Source: an uncultured Pseudomonadota bacterium
Lineage (GTDB): Bacteria; Myxococcota_A; UBA796; SXON01
Assembly: GCA_903921785.1 (NCBI GenBank)
Contig: CAIXRH010000181.1
Span: forward strand, 1-64,000
Reading direction: 5' to 3'
DNA: 64,000 bases
In this document: one piece after another, positions 19,685 through 29,411 of the stretch
Layout of the letters: the number at the start of each line of letters is the position of its first letter
Position numbering within the stretch: the stretch's first letter is position 1
Position numbers and translations under genes: made by a program
The notes under the pieces: model-generated
What the model was told of the DNA's origin: nothing
The model's input: the letters and a program-made list of their open reading frames with translations, nothing else
Database searches by the model: none

Positions 19685-20845
19685 ATGCTCGCCACCGTCG
19701 ATCGATCCCCCGAATTCCGAGAGGCCTACGACGAGAGCCTCATGGGGCGGGTGCCGTGGGTGGCCGGGGGGTTGGTCCCGCTCCATCTGCTCCAGCTCGT
19801 CGTGTTCGGGAGTGCGTCCTTCACCGACCCCTCGGAGAAGACCTGGCGCGCCGGGGTGCTCACCCTCCACGCGGCGCAGGGCACGCTCACCCTGTGCCTG
19901 GCGCTGTGGGCCGCCGTGGTCTGGCCGCGGCATCGGTCGGCCTTCGCTGCGCGCTGGCTCCTGCTGGCCATCGGCGTCTCCTACCTCACCTTCGGGACCC
20001 TGCTCAGCGGCGTCGACCAGCTCCGCGACCTGTCGATCATCGCCATGCTCAGCGCCTACGTCGGCGTAGCGCTGCTCCTCGACGCAGGCGCCGTCACCGC
20101 CGCGCTGCTGTTCGGGACCGCCACCGCCATCGGCGTGGGCCTCATCCTGCGGCTCCAGGACGACGAAGACCGGAGGTTGGCTGAGGCGGTCCAGGCGGTG
20201 GCCAGCGGCGTGCTGGCGTACCTCGTCAACCTGGTCACCGCCCATTGGCGCCGGCAGAGCTGGACCCGTCAACACGCCGCGGAGACACTCGCCGCGGAGC
20301 TGGGCGTGCTCAACCAGCGGCTCCGGGAGGAGGTGGCGCGGCGCGCCGAGGCGGAGGCGGAGCTGGCCGCGCTCGCGATGCGCGACCCGCTCACGGACCT
20401 CCCCAACCGCCGCTTCTTCCTCGCCTCCTTGTCAACGGCCCGCGCAGCGTCGCCCGAGACGGCGCTCCTCCTGCTGGATCTCGACGACTTCCGCGCCGTC
20501 AACACCGCGCTCGGGCACCCCGCGGGTGACGAGGTGCTCCGCCGGGTCAGCGCCGTCTTGCTGGCGGCGGTGCGCACCGACGACGTGGTCGCGCGCCTCG
20601 GCGGAGAAGAATTCGCGGCGATCCTCCCCAGGGCGCCGGCGGCCGAGGCCAGCCGGCTGGCCGAGCGACTCCGGTCGTCCATCGAGCAGGCCGGCCTGGG
20701 GCGGGCGGACGCGCCGCTCACCGTGAGCATCGGCGTCTGCTCGGCGCGCCCCGAGGACACGGCGGACGATCTGCTCCGCCGCGCGGACGCCGCCTTGTAT
20801 CGGGCGAAGGACGAAGGGAAGAACCGGGTGTCCGTCGCTGGATGA
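19685..20845 (+). CDS. Membrane-anchored diguanylate cyclase (GGDEF domain)
   Basis: DPLTDLPNRRFF, GHPAGDEVLRRVS, RTDDVVARLGGEEFAAILP (GGEEF plus RxxD I-site); N-terminal TM segments; a GTG start at 19616 is possible. Confidence 0.9.
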   Translation: MLATVDRSPEFREAYDESLMGRVPWVAGGLVPLHLLQLVVFGSASFTDPSEKTWRAGVLTLHAAQGTLTLCLALWAAVVWPRHRSAFAARWLLLAIGVSYLTFGTLLSGVDQLRDLSIIAMLSAYVGVALLLDAGAVTAALLFGTATAIGVGLILRLQDDEDRRLAEAVQAVASGVLAYLVNLVTAHWRRQSWTRQHAAETLAAELGVLNQRLREEVARRAEAEAELAALAMRDPLTDLPNRRFFLASLSTARAASPETALLLLDLDDFRAVNTALGHPAGDEVLRRVSAVLLAAVRTDDVVARLGGEEFAAILPRAPAAEASRLAERLRSSIEQAGLGRADAPLTVSIGVCSARPEDTADDLLRRADAALYRAKDEGKNRVSVAG

Positions 20846-20854
20846 GCGGCCGTA

Positions 20855-21586
20855 TCAGGCCCGCTTGGGCACGAACGTCCGGTACGTGAGCACGTCGAAC
20901 GCCTCCAGCAGCGGGAAGGTGATCGCCCCGCCGATGAGCGGGATCGCCGAGCCGATCATGCTCACCACGAAGACGACCAGCAGGGCCAGCACGTGGTCCT
21001 TCATCCGGGAGCGAAAAAGCGCCCAGGCGCGGCCGTACGCTTCGACCACCCCGACCTCCTGATCCACCGCGATCAAGAAGACGAAGCGGAACGGGATCGT
21101 GACGAAGAACACCCCGAAGTAGCAGCAGAGCAGCCCGACGAAGCTCAGCCCGCAGCCGGCGGCGATCACCCCGAGCACCGTGGCGATCGACCCCCACCCC
21201 AGGTGACCGATGCGGGCGAGGCTCACCGGATCGCCCCCATCGACCTCGAGGAGCAGCGCCTTCTGGTACCCGTACCAGAAGATCGAGACGATCGGCACCA
21301 GGAGCACGGTGACCCCGAAGATCCCGCCGTAAAGCAGCGCGATCCCGGTGCCCGGGTCGATCGCCCGGGTCTCCATCCCCACCACGAAGCCCACCGTGAG
21401 CACGACGTTGACGACCATCAAGCTGATGAACATCACGAACCACGCCGCCATCACCTGCCCGTGGCCGCGGATGTGGGCGAAGATGTGCTGGAAGGCCGCC
21501 TGCATCGTGTCGATCGGGCTGTAGGCCTTGCCGGGCCCCCCCGGAGGGATCGGCGAGCTCGGGGCGGTGGGGAGCGGTTCGTACAT
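20855..21586 (-). CDS. Multi-pass membrane protein (hypothetical)
   Basis: 243 aa with several hydrophobic segments. Confidence 0.75.
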   Translation of the reverse strand: MYEPLPTAPSSPIPPGGPGKAYSPIDTMQAAFQHIFAHIRGHGQVMAAWFVMFISLMVVNVVLTVGFVVGMETRAIDPGTGIALLYGGIFGVTVLLVPIVSIFWYGYQKALLLEVDGGDPVSLARIGHLGWGSIATVLGVIAAGCGLSFVGLLCCYFGVFFVTIPFRFVFLIAVDQEVGVVEAYGRAWALFRSRMKDHVLALLVVFVVSMIGSAIPLIGGAITFPLLEAFDVLTYRTFVPKRA

Positions 21587-21612
21587 GCCGGGGAAGTTAC
21601 CATCCGGCGGGC

Positions 21613-22419
21613 ATGCGTGAGCTCCGTACCTGCCCGGTCACCGGGGTCAACGTCCTCCTCAACGACGCCTGGCCCGATCGGCCGGCGCCGGCCCCGCCGT
21701 CGCCCGCCACCTGCTGGGCCTGCGCGCCGACGACCACGGAGATCGTGAGGTCGGGCGGCGTCTTCGCCGTTCCCCACCCCGTCCCCGCCCTGGGGGTCGA
21801 GGGCGACGTGCGCCCCCGGGTCACTCCCTCCGGCGTGCAGCGCGACGCCGTCGGTGCTCATGAGCTCCTCGTGGGCGCCCACGCCGGTCCGGACGCGCCG
21901 CTGCTGCACCTCGCCGCGGCGCGGGTCGCCGACCTGCGCCGAGACACCCGCCTCCGTGGCTTCGCCCTGCTTCGCGAGGCCGTCCCCGGCGCGCACGTCG
22001 CGTGGCAGCTCTTCGCGCTCCCCTACGACGTCGCGACGACCGACGCGCGCGGCTGGCGCGCCGCCGAGCTCGCGGCGAACGTGCGGGTCGTCGCCTCGCG
22101 CGGCACCGCCGTGGCGATCGCCGCGTGGGCGCCGACCACCCCGTTTGAGACCTGGGTGCTCGCTCGGGAAGGCGCTGGCGAGCTCCCCGAGGCCGTGGAC
22201 GACGTCGCCGCCCTCGCCGAGGACGTGCTCCGCGCCCAACAGCGTCTGCTCGGCGGCGCGCGCGTGAACCTCACGGTCGCGTTCGGCGAGCCCTGGCGGC
22301 TGGTGCTCCGTCCGCACGTGGACGCGACCGCGCCGACCGCGGCCGTGGGGCTCCCCGCCCACGGGGTGACCCCCGAGCGCGCCGCCCGGCTGCTCCGCGC
22401 CGAACCCGCGCTCCGGTGA
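21613..22419 (+). CDS. Diverged GalT/HIT-fold-like protein
   Basis: TCPVTGVNVLLNDAWPDRP...CWAC; VGAHELLVGAH; VPGAHVAWQLFALP resembles the GalT HPHxQ region. Confidence 0.5.
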   Translation: MRELRTCPVTGVNVLLNDAWPDRPAPAPPSPATCWACAPTTTEIVRSGGVFAVPHPVPALGVEGDVRPRVTPSGVQRDAVGAHELLVGAHAGPDAPLLHLAAARVADLRRDTRLRGFALLREAVPGAHVAWQLFALPYDVATTDARGWRAAELAANVRVVASRGTAVAIAAWAPTTPFETWVLAREGAGELPEAVDDVAALAEDVLRAQQRLLGGARVNLTVAFGEPWRLVLRPHVDATAPTAAVGLPAHGVTPERAARLLRAEPALR

Positions 22420-22425
22420 GCCCCG

Positions 22426-22611
22426 CTACTCCTCGCCGCCCGACCCTTCTTTCGGACGGTTGAGCCGCGCCCACTTGATTTTCGCGTTGGGGTCGGGCGC
22501 GCCCGGCCGGTCCATCGGCTTGATCTCCTCGGGCGCCGCCGAGGAGTGCTCACCGCTGAGCCGGTTCACCACGCCCTGCACGCCCTTCTTCAAACGATCT
22601 CGGAGTCCCAT
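22426..22611 (-). CDS. Small hypothetical protein (61 aa)
   Basis: MGLRDRLKKGVQGVVNRLSGEHSSAAPEEIKPMDRPGAPDPNAKIKWARLNRPKEGSGGEE; divergent from cNMP-binding gene. Confidence 0.6.
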   Translation of the reverse strand: MGLRDRLKKGVQGVVNRLSGEHSSAAPEEIKPMDRPGAPDPNAKIKWARLNRPKEGSGGEE

Positions 22612-22716
22612 GCGGCAACGATAGCGCCCGGCGCGGCGCTCCACAAGGGCGGACGCGCCCACCGCTGACGCGCCCTTGGCAGCGATCCGCGGAGCCTGTG
22701 GTATGAATGTTCCACC

Positions 22717-23253
22717 ATGACCACCATCACGCTGGAACAGATCATCACCTTCCTGCTCGAAGCGCCGATGTTCGGCGACCTCGATCCGGCCCAACTCTCC
22801 GAGATCGTCCACATCATGCAGGTGCGGCGCATCCGGGACGGCCAGCCGATCTTCAAGGAGGGCGACCCGGGCGACGCCTGGTTCGTGGTCTTCGAAGGCG
22901 AAGCGGACGTCTCGAAGATGGGCGACTTTGGGCCGCCCAAGGTGATCGCGCAGATCGGGCCGCGCTCGTGCTTCGGAGAGATGGCGATCCTCGACCACTC
23001 CCCGCGCTCCGCCTCGGTGACCGCCAAGGGCGACACCACGGTTTTCCGCTTCCCGCGCGACGAGTTCGAGGCGCTCCTCGCCGACGACAACCTCGCGGCC
23101 TACAAGCTGGTCTACCAGATGGCAAAGGTGCTCACGGTGCGCGCGCGCACCACCACCCAGCGCCTCTCCGACGCCCTGGCGGATCGCGAGAAGCCGCACC
23201 GGCTGCGCGAGACCAGCACCGCCGTGGTCGAGGGGCAGTCGCTCAGCGAGTAG
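22717..23253 (+). CDS. Stand-alone cyclic nucleotide-binding domain protein
   Basis: IFKEGDPGDAWFVVFEGEADV; FGEMAILDHSPRSASVTA phosphate-binding cassette. Confidence 0.9.
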   Translation: MTTITLEQIITFLLEAPMFGDLDPAQLSEIVHIMQVRRIRDGQPIFKEGDPGDAWFVVFEGEADVSKMGDFGPPKVIAQIGPRSCFGEMAILDHSPRSASVTAKGDTTVFRFPRDEFEALLADDNLAAYKLVYQMAKVLTVRARTTTQRLSDALADREKPHRLRETSTAVVEGQSLSE

Positions 23254-23275
23254 TCGCCGGGATAGCAGCCGGGCA

Positions 23276-24031
23276 ATGGCCCTCCCTCGCTTCGCCCGGA
23301 ACGTCGCCCTCGTGGTGGCCCGCCTCGTCGCCCAGAACGACCTCTTCGAGAAGCCCGGCGAGCGGCCGCGCACGGCGCCGCTGCCGCCGCCCGGGGGTTT
23401 GGCCGCGAAGGCGGGACTCTCACCTTTGTCGGCGGGTTCCCGAGTGCCGTCCAGCGCGGCCGGGTCGCCGCCGGCGGGTGTGTCCCCCGCGCCTGTGGGC
23501 GCGAGCGCACCCGCGGCCGCCAAGGTGCCGCGCGGCAAGGCCAAGAAGGTCGCGCTCCCCGCGCTCAACCCGCCACGGCCGGTCACGGGCTGCCACCCGG
23601 TGGACCTCGATGGCCTCCACCGGGCGCTGAAGCCCTCCGGCAAGCCCCTCGTGGTCAACCACTGGGCTTCGTGGTGCGACCCGTGCGTGGACGAGCTCCC
23701 GCGCCTCGTCCGCGCCGCGGCCGGCGTGGCCGACATCGGCGAGTTCGTGGGCGTGAGCTGGGACCTGTTCGATCACCCGAGCGACCCCGTGGTGGTCGCG
23801 AAGAAGGTCGCCACCTTCGCGGACAGCGTCGGGGTCGGGTACGGCAGCGTGCTCTTCGTGGGAGAGCCCAAGGAGCTCTTCACTGCGCTGGGCCTCGACA
23901 GCGAGCTCATCCCCCAGACGGTGGTCCTCGCGCCCGACGGCACGGTGGTGTGGAAGAAGAACGGGGTGCTCGAGCACGACGACGTCTTCCCGCTCATCCG
24001 GGCGGTGAAGCAGGCGGCGGGAGTGGCGTGA
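23276..24031 (+). CDS. TlpA/thioredoxin-like protein
   Basis: GKPLVVNHWASWCDPCVDELPRLV; LFVGEPKELFTALGLDSELIPQTVVLAPDGTVVWKKNG. Confidence 0.85.
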   Translation: MALPRFARNVALVVARLVAQNDLFEKPGERPRTAPLPPPGGLAAKAGLSPLSAGSRVPSSAAGSPPAGVSPAPVGASAPAAAKVPRGKAKKVALPALNPPRPVTGCHPVDLDGLHRALKPSGKPLVVNHWASWCDPCVDELPRLVRAAAGVADIGEFVGVSWDLFDHPSDPVVVAKKVATFADSVGVGYGSVLFVGEPKELFTALGLDSELIPQTVVLAPDGTVVWKKNGVLEHDDVFPLIRAVKQAAGVA

Positions 24032-24032
24032 G

Positions 24033-25586
24033 ATGACGTACCGCCGTTCGTTCGCCGTGCTCTGCTTCGCGGCCGCCGCGACGCTCGCCGCCACGGGCTG
24101 CCCGCACAAGCCCGCCGAGCCCCTCTCGGCGGCGGGCCACGTCACGGTGATGCACACCAACGACCTGCACGGGCACTACCTCCCCGAGCGCGCCGACTGG
24201 CTGCCGGGCACCCCGGAGATCGGCGGCTTCGTGCGCATCGAGCAGGAGGTCCGGGCCGTCCGGGCCGCGCGCGGCAAGGAGAACACCCTGCTGCTCGACG
24301 CCGGCGACATCCTCACCGGAACCCCGCTCACCGCGATGAGAGAAGAAGGCGCCTGGGGCACGCCCATGCTGCGCTTCATGGAGGCGTTGAGCTACGACGG
24401 GTGGGCCATCGGCAACCACGAGTTCGACCGCGGGCTCGACAACCTCGGCGTGCTCACCGCCAAGGCGCCCTTCGCCGCGCTCAGCGCGAACCTCCGCGTC
24501 AAGGGCGGGAAGGAGCCGCTGCTCCCCAGCCAGGCGTTCAGCCGCGTGTTCACCGTCAACGGGGTGCGCATCGGGCTCATCGGCGCCACGACAGACGCGC
24601 TCAAGGGCCTCGTCTCCCCCAAGGATTGGGCGCGCATGGAGCCCACCCACGCGGTCGACGCGGTGCGCGCCGAGGTGGCCGCCCTCGACCCGCAGACCGA
24701 CATCCTCATCGCGCTGACCCACCTCGGGGTCGACGACGATCGGAAGCTCGCGGCCGCCGTCCCGGGGATCGACCTCATCGTCGGCGGCCACAGCCACACC
24801 CGCCTCACCGAAGCGGTCCAGGTCGGCACCACCTACATCGTGCAGACCGGCTCCTACGGCCGCAGCCTCGGCGTCCTGGAGTTCGACGCGAAGGACGACG
24901 CCATCGCCGACTTCCACTACGAGCTGCGCGACCTGCTCCCCGACACCGCGCCGGTGGAGCCCGACCCCTCGCTCAAGGGCATGGCGGACCACTACCGCAC
25001 CCTCATCGACCAGGAGTACGGCGAGATCGTGGCCCGCGCCCCGAGCATCCTGGGCAAGGAGTACGCCAAGGAGAGCCCGCTCGGGCGCTGGATCAGCGAC
25101 GCCCTGCGGGTGGAAGCCAAGGCCGACATCGGCATCTACAACGGCGGCGGGCTGCGCAGCCCCATCGTGGCGGGCGACGTCGCCAAGCGGCAGATCTTCG
25201 AGGCTTTCCCCTTCGAGAACGCGGTGATCCGCTTCTCGATGACCGGGGAGCAGCTCGTGGGGGTCGTCCTCCGGGACGTCGGCGCCGAGCTCGACGGCAA
25301 ACACGGCTACCTCTCCCTGGGCGGCGTCACCTACACGTGGCACGTCACGCCCGGGGGCGCGCCCGAGGTGGTGTCGCTGTCCGTGGGCGGGCAGCCGGTC
25401 GATCTCAGCCACGTCTACACCGCCGCATCTACCTCGTACATCACCGAGCAGTGGGAGAAGCACCTCGGTTTCGAGCCGAAGGACACCGCGATCGTGGGCA
25501 TGAACGACTTCGAGGTGGCGGTGGCCTACGCCAAGGCGCGCGGGCTCATCGACGACGGGGTGGCGCGGTCGGTGCGGGTGGAGTGA
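24033..25586 (+). CDS. 5'-nucleotidase/UshA-like metallophosphoesterase lipoprotein
   Basis: VMHTNDLHGHY; GNHEFDRGLDNL; NGGGLRSPI; lipobox AATGC. Confidence 0.9.
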   Translation: MTYRRSFAVLCFAAAATLAATGCPHKPAEPLSAAGHVTVMHTNDLHGHYLPERADWLPGTPEIGGFVRIEQEVRAVRAARGKENTLLLDAGDILTGTPLTAMREEGAWGTPMLRFMEALSYDGWAIGNHEFDRGLDNLGVLTAKAPFAALSANLRVKGGKEPLLPSQAFSRVFTVNGVRIGLIGATTDALKGLVSPKDWARMEPTHAVDAVRAEVAALDPQTDILIALTHLGVDDDRKLAAAVPGIDLIVGGHSHTRLTEAVQVGTTYIVQTGSYGRSLGVLEFDAKDDAIADFHYELRDLLPDTAPVEPDPSLKGMADHYRTLIDQEYGEIVARAPSILGKEYAKESPLGRWISDALRVEAKADIGIYNGGGLRSPIVAGDVAKRQIFEAFPFENAVIRFSMTGEQLVGVVLRDVGAELDGKHGYLSLGGVTYTWHVTPGGAPEVVSLSVGGQPVDLSHVYTAASTSYITEQWEKHLGFEPKDTAIVGMNDFEVAVAYAKARGLIDDGVARSVRVE

Positions 25587-25589
25587 GCG

Positions 25590-28130
25590 TCAAGCCAGGA
25601 TCATCCTCGTATACGCCCCCACGAAGAACGTGAGGATGATCACGCCCAGGAACGTGTGGGCGGTGTTGAGGTAGCGGAAGCGGGTGTTCGACGCCCCGAA
25701 GTCCCAGCCGGTGTTGAAGCCGCCGAGCGACTGCAGCGAGATGTAGAGCAGGCCGGGCCAGGGGATGTCGCGGATGGCCACGTCGTCGCCGGAGTAGCTC
25801 ATCACCGTGTCTCCGCAGAAGCGGCGGTAGAGCCAGGCGAAGACCAGACAGACGAGCATCGCGGTGACCGCGAGGTTGCCGAGGCGCACCCCCCAGCCAA
25901 ACGCCAGCTCGAAGATGAAGAAGCGGACGGGGAACGCCACCCAGCCCGCCAGCCCGCCGGCGCGGAGCCCCTGGAACGTGCCGCTGTGCTTGATCCACCA
26001 GTAGGCCCAGTCTTCGTCCTCGGTCATCGAACGATCATCAAAGCTCTGCTTGAGCGAGGTGTATTCGTCGAGCACCTTGTCGCCGCAGCCCGCGCGGAAC
26101 GCCTTCGGGTCGGCCGCGCCAGTCAGCGCGCTACGGGCGAAGCGGACGTCGCCCTCGACGGGCGTGACGCCGCTCGCACACTGGCCGTACCACAGACGGT
26201 GCCCGCCGGTCGACGGGTCCTCGATCTGCTCGCGGGCCACCTGGAAGCTCCCGATCTCCGCGCCGTAGAACGAGAGCGTGGCCCCCGGGGCGAACGTCGC
26301 GTCGGTGAGCGTGACCCGCCCGGGCACGTTGGCGTCGTCGAGCACCAGGGTGCGGTGCAGCTCCGCCTCGTTCAGCGCCAGCTCCTCCGCGTAGATCGTG
26401 GTGAAGTCTGCGGTGCTGTACCAGGTGGTGCGCTCGAAGTGGGTCTCGCCGCCGAACTGGGTGTTGTAGAACTCCGCCGTGGTGTCGGCGCCCGGGCGAC
26501 CGAAGACGACCCGCTCGAAGATCACGAAGCCGTTGAGCACCGCGTTGTCGAAGCGAAGGTTCCCCGCCACTTGCGCGGTGAGATCGTCCACCGAGAGCAC
26601 GCCGTAGCTGCTCCGGGTGGCCAGCGGCTCGGCGGCGTCGTCGTCGCCCTGGTAGTCGCGGTAGAGGCCGAGGAGCGGGGCGGGGTCGGCGAGGTGGCGG
26701 GCGCGAGTCACACCGTCCACCGAGAAGCGGACCTTCCCTGCGACCTTCGCGTCCACGAACTCGGCGTCGGCGTCGAGGGTGGCGCCGAAGAGGTCGAGCC
26801 CGCCCAGGTTCACCTCGGTCATCGCGAGGGGCCCGTGCATGCGGGTGCGGCTGAGGTTCACCCGACCGGCGACCCGGGAGGTGTCGAAGCGGATCTCACC
26901 GAGGAACTCGGCGTTCTCGAAGGAGGCGCCGTGATTGAACTCGCAGGCGTCGAAGTGGACGGGGGCCTCGAACCGGGCGGAGTCGAAGTAGACGGTCTGC
27001 TCCGAGAAGAGCTCGGTGAACCGCGTCTCCTTCGTGAAGCGGGTGTGGCCGAAGTAGACCGACTTCCCGAGGCGTGCGCGCTTGAAGTTGGCGCCGGCCG
27101 CGAACGTGGAGAAGCGGAAGTCCACGTCCCCCGCCATCTTCGTGCCGCGAAAGTCGGCGTCGCCTTCAAAGATCGTGAAGGGAAAGCGGGCCACCCGCCC
27201 GCTCACGGTGACGTCCTGGAAGTTCGCGTTCCCCAAGAACACGGTCTCCCGCGTGCTGAGCTCGGAGAAGTGGCTTCCCGGGATGACCTTGCCGGTGTTC
27301 ACCTCCCCGTCCCAGGTCTTGCCCACGGCGAAGTCGCCAAGGACGAAGCCCTTGATCGAGAACGCGCCCATGTCCCGGTTGGGGATGAGCACCCGGCCGA
27401 CCACGCAGCGGTCGAGGATGATGCGCGGCGCGAGCGTGGAGGTGTCCACCCCGGTGAGATCGAGCGCGTCGATGTAGCAGTAGCGGAGCCGGGCTTCGCC
27501 GTTTTCGTCGGCCTCCTGCAGCCGGGCAAGCACCTTCTCCGGCGGGATGACCTCGAGGAACCGATCCTCGCCCTTGCTCGTGACGTAGATCGGAACCTGC
27601 TCGCCGGCCTTCGCCCGCTCGGCCCGCGCGCGCACGTCGGCGGCGACCTCCGCGAAGAGCGCGTCCCGGTTCGGGAGGTGGCTCTGGATACGCAGCGCCA
27701 TCGCGGTGTGCAGGGGGTCCTTCTTCGCCAGCGCCCGATACTCGGCTTCGGCGGAGGCAGAGTCGCCCATCGCCTCGTCGATGCTCGCGGCCCGGAGCTC
27801 CTTCTCCTTGCCGAAGTACAACGCCATCTCGCCCTTGTCGTACGCGATCCCGAAAAGCGTACGTGCGAGCTCGGCGTTGCCGTGCGCGGCGTGCCATGCG
27901 GCGGCGCGACGGATGACGTCGGGGTCTTCCGCGGCCTTCGCCGCAGCTTCATCGACGAGGGCGCCGGGGGGGGCGTCAGGGTCCGGGGAAGCCGCCGGGG
28001 CGACGGGGGCGCTCGGCGCGGCGGGCTCCGTCGCGCTGGATCGTCCAGGAACGAAGCTGCCGATCACCGTGACGACGAACGCCACGGCGAGCAGGGCGCG
28101 GGTGGACCAGGAGAGCCGGGGCGGCGTCAC
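25590..28130 (-). CDS. Secreted/membrane pentapeptide-repeat-like protein with C-terminal two-TM channel-like module
   Basis: NANFQDVTV...ADFRGTKMAGDVDF...ANFKRARLGKSVYF repeats; C-terminal TM - PWPGLLYISLQSLGGFNTGWDFG - TM. Confidence 0.75.
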   Translation of the reverse strand: MTPPRLSWSTRALLAVAFVVTVIGSFVPGRSSATEPAAPSAPVAPAASPDPDAPPGALVDEAAAKAAEDPDVIRRAAAWHAAHGNAELARTLFGIAYDKGEMALYFGKEKELRAASIDEAMGDSASAEAEYRALAKKDPLHTAMALRIQSHLPNRDALFAEVAADVRARAERAKAGEQVPIYVTSKGEDRFLEVIPPEKVLARLQEADENGEARLRYCYIDALDLTGVDTSTLAPRIILDRCVVGRVLIPNRDMGAFSIKGFVLGDFAVGKTWDGEVNTGKVIPGSHFSELSTRETVFLGNANFQDVTVSGRVARFPFTIFEGDADFRGTKMAGDVDFRFSTFAAGANFKRARLGKSVYFGHTRFTKETRFTELFSEQTVYFDSARFEAPVHFDACEFNHGASFENAEFLGEIRFDTSRVAGRVNLSRTRMHGPLAMTEVNLGGLDLFGATLDADAEFVDAKVAGKVRFSVDGVTRARHLADPAPLLGLYRDYQGDDDAAEPLATRSSYGVLSVDDLTAQVAGNLRFDNAVLNGFVIFERVVFGRPGADTTAEFYNTQFGGETHFERTTWYSTADFTTIYAEELALNEAELHRTLVLDDANVPGRVTLTDATFAPGATLSFYGAEIGSFQVAREQIEDPSTGGHRLWYGQCASGVTPVEGDVRFARSALTGAADPKAFRAGCGDKVLDEYTSLKQSFDDRSMTEDEDWAYWWIKHSGTFQGLRAGGLAGWVAFPVRFFIFELAFGWGVRLGNLAVTAMLVCLVFAWLYRRFCGDTVMSYSGDDVAIRDIPWPGLLYISLQSLGGFNTGWDFGASNTRFRYLNTAHTFLGVIILTFFVGAYTRMILA

Positions 28131-28177
28131 GACCGGCGATTAACCCGGCGGCCCGGCGGCAGGGGTGCCGAGCCTGT

Positions 28178-28224
28178 TTGTCCCCCCTCCCGGCCCTCCT
28201 CGACCCTCGCGAGCCAGGACCCGC
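28178..28224 (+). repeat. Dispersed repeat family C, copy 1
   Basis: ttgtcccccctcccggccctcctcgaccctcgcgagccaggac. Confidence 0.75.
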
Positions 28225-28287
28225 CTCATCGCGGACGCCGCCGGGCGAGCGCGGCGAGGCCCGACCCCGCGCGCCGCCACCCCACCC

Positions 28288-28599
28288 TCACGCCGTCCGC
28301 AACACCCCGGCCCCCGCGAGGATGAGCACGATCCCCGCGATCTTCTGCGCGGTGACCGCCTCGTTGAGCCACCAGAAGCCCAGGCAGGCCGCCAGCACGC
28401 CCTCCAACCCAAGCACCAGCAGGTAGGTCACCGCCATCTCCTTGTCACGCATCGCCCACGCCTGGAGCAGGCTCCCGGCGGTGAACGCCAGCGCGGTGGC
28501 CAGCGACCAGCGCAGGTCCTGGAGGCCCTCCGCGTGTTTCATGCAGATCCCGCCGACCGCGTAGATGGCGGCGGCGACGGCGAGGGCGGCGAGCTTCAT
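28288..28599 (-). CDS. SMR/EamA-type small multidrug-resistance-like membrane protein
   Basis: 103 aa, 4 hydrophobic segments, MKLAALAVAAAIYAVGGICMKHAEG...AGIVLILAGAGVLRTA. Confidence 0.75.
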   Translation of the reverse strand: MKLAALAVAAAIYAVGGICMKHAEGLQDLRWSLATALAFTAGSLLQAWAMRDKEMAVTYLLVLGLEGVLAACLGFWWLNEAVTAQKIAGIVLILAGAGVLRTA

Positions 28600-28661
28600 C
28601 CGCGCGCTGCTAATGCGCCGGCTCCCGCCGGGCGATCCGCTCCGGTGCCAAGGCGGCGACC

Positions 28662-29387
28662 CTACGTGAACATCCGCAGGAGGGCCACCAGCAGGTCCCC
28701 GGTGGCAGGCTCGTACCGCTCCCCTCCCCCGTAGCCACCTCGTCCGCCCGGCGGCGTCGCCGCCATCGTGATCTTGTGCAGCCGCTGCTCCTCCCGCAGC
28801 CGCTCCACCTCCGCGGCCCGGCTCTTCGACAAGCCGCCTTCCTGGACGAACCGCACCACCCGCCCCAGCTCCTCCCGGTCGAACCAGGTGCCGTGATCGT
28901 GGCACACGTCCACGATCACGCCCGAGACCCGTGCGAAGTTCAGCCGGTTCATCAGCTTGCCGCAGCGTACGCAAGGCGCGTAGCGCACGGGGTCGGGGCG
29001 CGGCGCCCGCTCCGCCTCCGAGCGCCAGGCGATCACCGCCGCCTGTGCTTCCTGATCCGCGAGGAGGCGCTCGAAGTCCGCGGCGAACATCCACACCCCG
29101 CCGCAGGGCGCGCACTCCAGCAGCTCGACCGCCCCCACGTTCACCCACGACACCGCCCCCCGGCACCGCGGGCAGCTCAGCCCCTCCACCGGGGGACGCT
29201 CCTCCCGCGCCGTCGCCGCCCCACAGGCGGGGCAGTGGTTCATCCCCGCGAAAACCGGCGCCAAGCACGCCGGGCACGCGATCTTCGCCAGCGGCGACCC
29301 GCAGAACGGGCACGCAGGCGCGTCGGGCGACGCAGCGGCGCCGCAGCTCGGGCAGCGGAGGACGCCGGGATCGACGGGAATGGCCAT
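28662..29387 (-). CDS. Zinc-ribbon / zf-TFIIB domain protein
   Basis: CPSCGAAASPDAPACPFCGSP; CPRCRGAVSWVNVGAVELLECAPCGGVWM; CHDHGTWFDREEL. Confidence 0.85.
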   Translation of the reverse strand: MAIPVDPGVLRCPSCGAAASPDAPACPFCGSPLAKIACPACLAPVFAGMNHCPACGAATAREERPPVEGLSCPRCRGAVSWVNVGAVELLECAPCGGVWMFAADFERLLADQEAQAAVIAWRSEAERAPRPDPVRYAPCVRCGKLMNRLNFARVSGVIVDVCHDHGTWFDREELGRVVRFVQEGGLSKSRAAEVERLREEQRLHKITMAATPPGGRGGYGGGERYEPATGDLLVALLRMFT

Positions 29388-29411
29388 GCCCCCAGGGTAG
29401 CCCGACGGCCT

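Noticed and set aside
14842-20184. 1780 aa + strand ORF
   Set aside because: Antisense to era and to the clear MopE/FG-GAP lipoprotein gene; Arg/Val/Ala-rich composition expected from antisense of GC-rich Asp/Gly codons; no recognisable domain.
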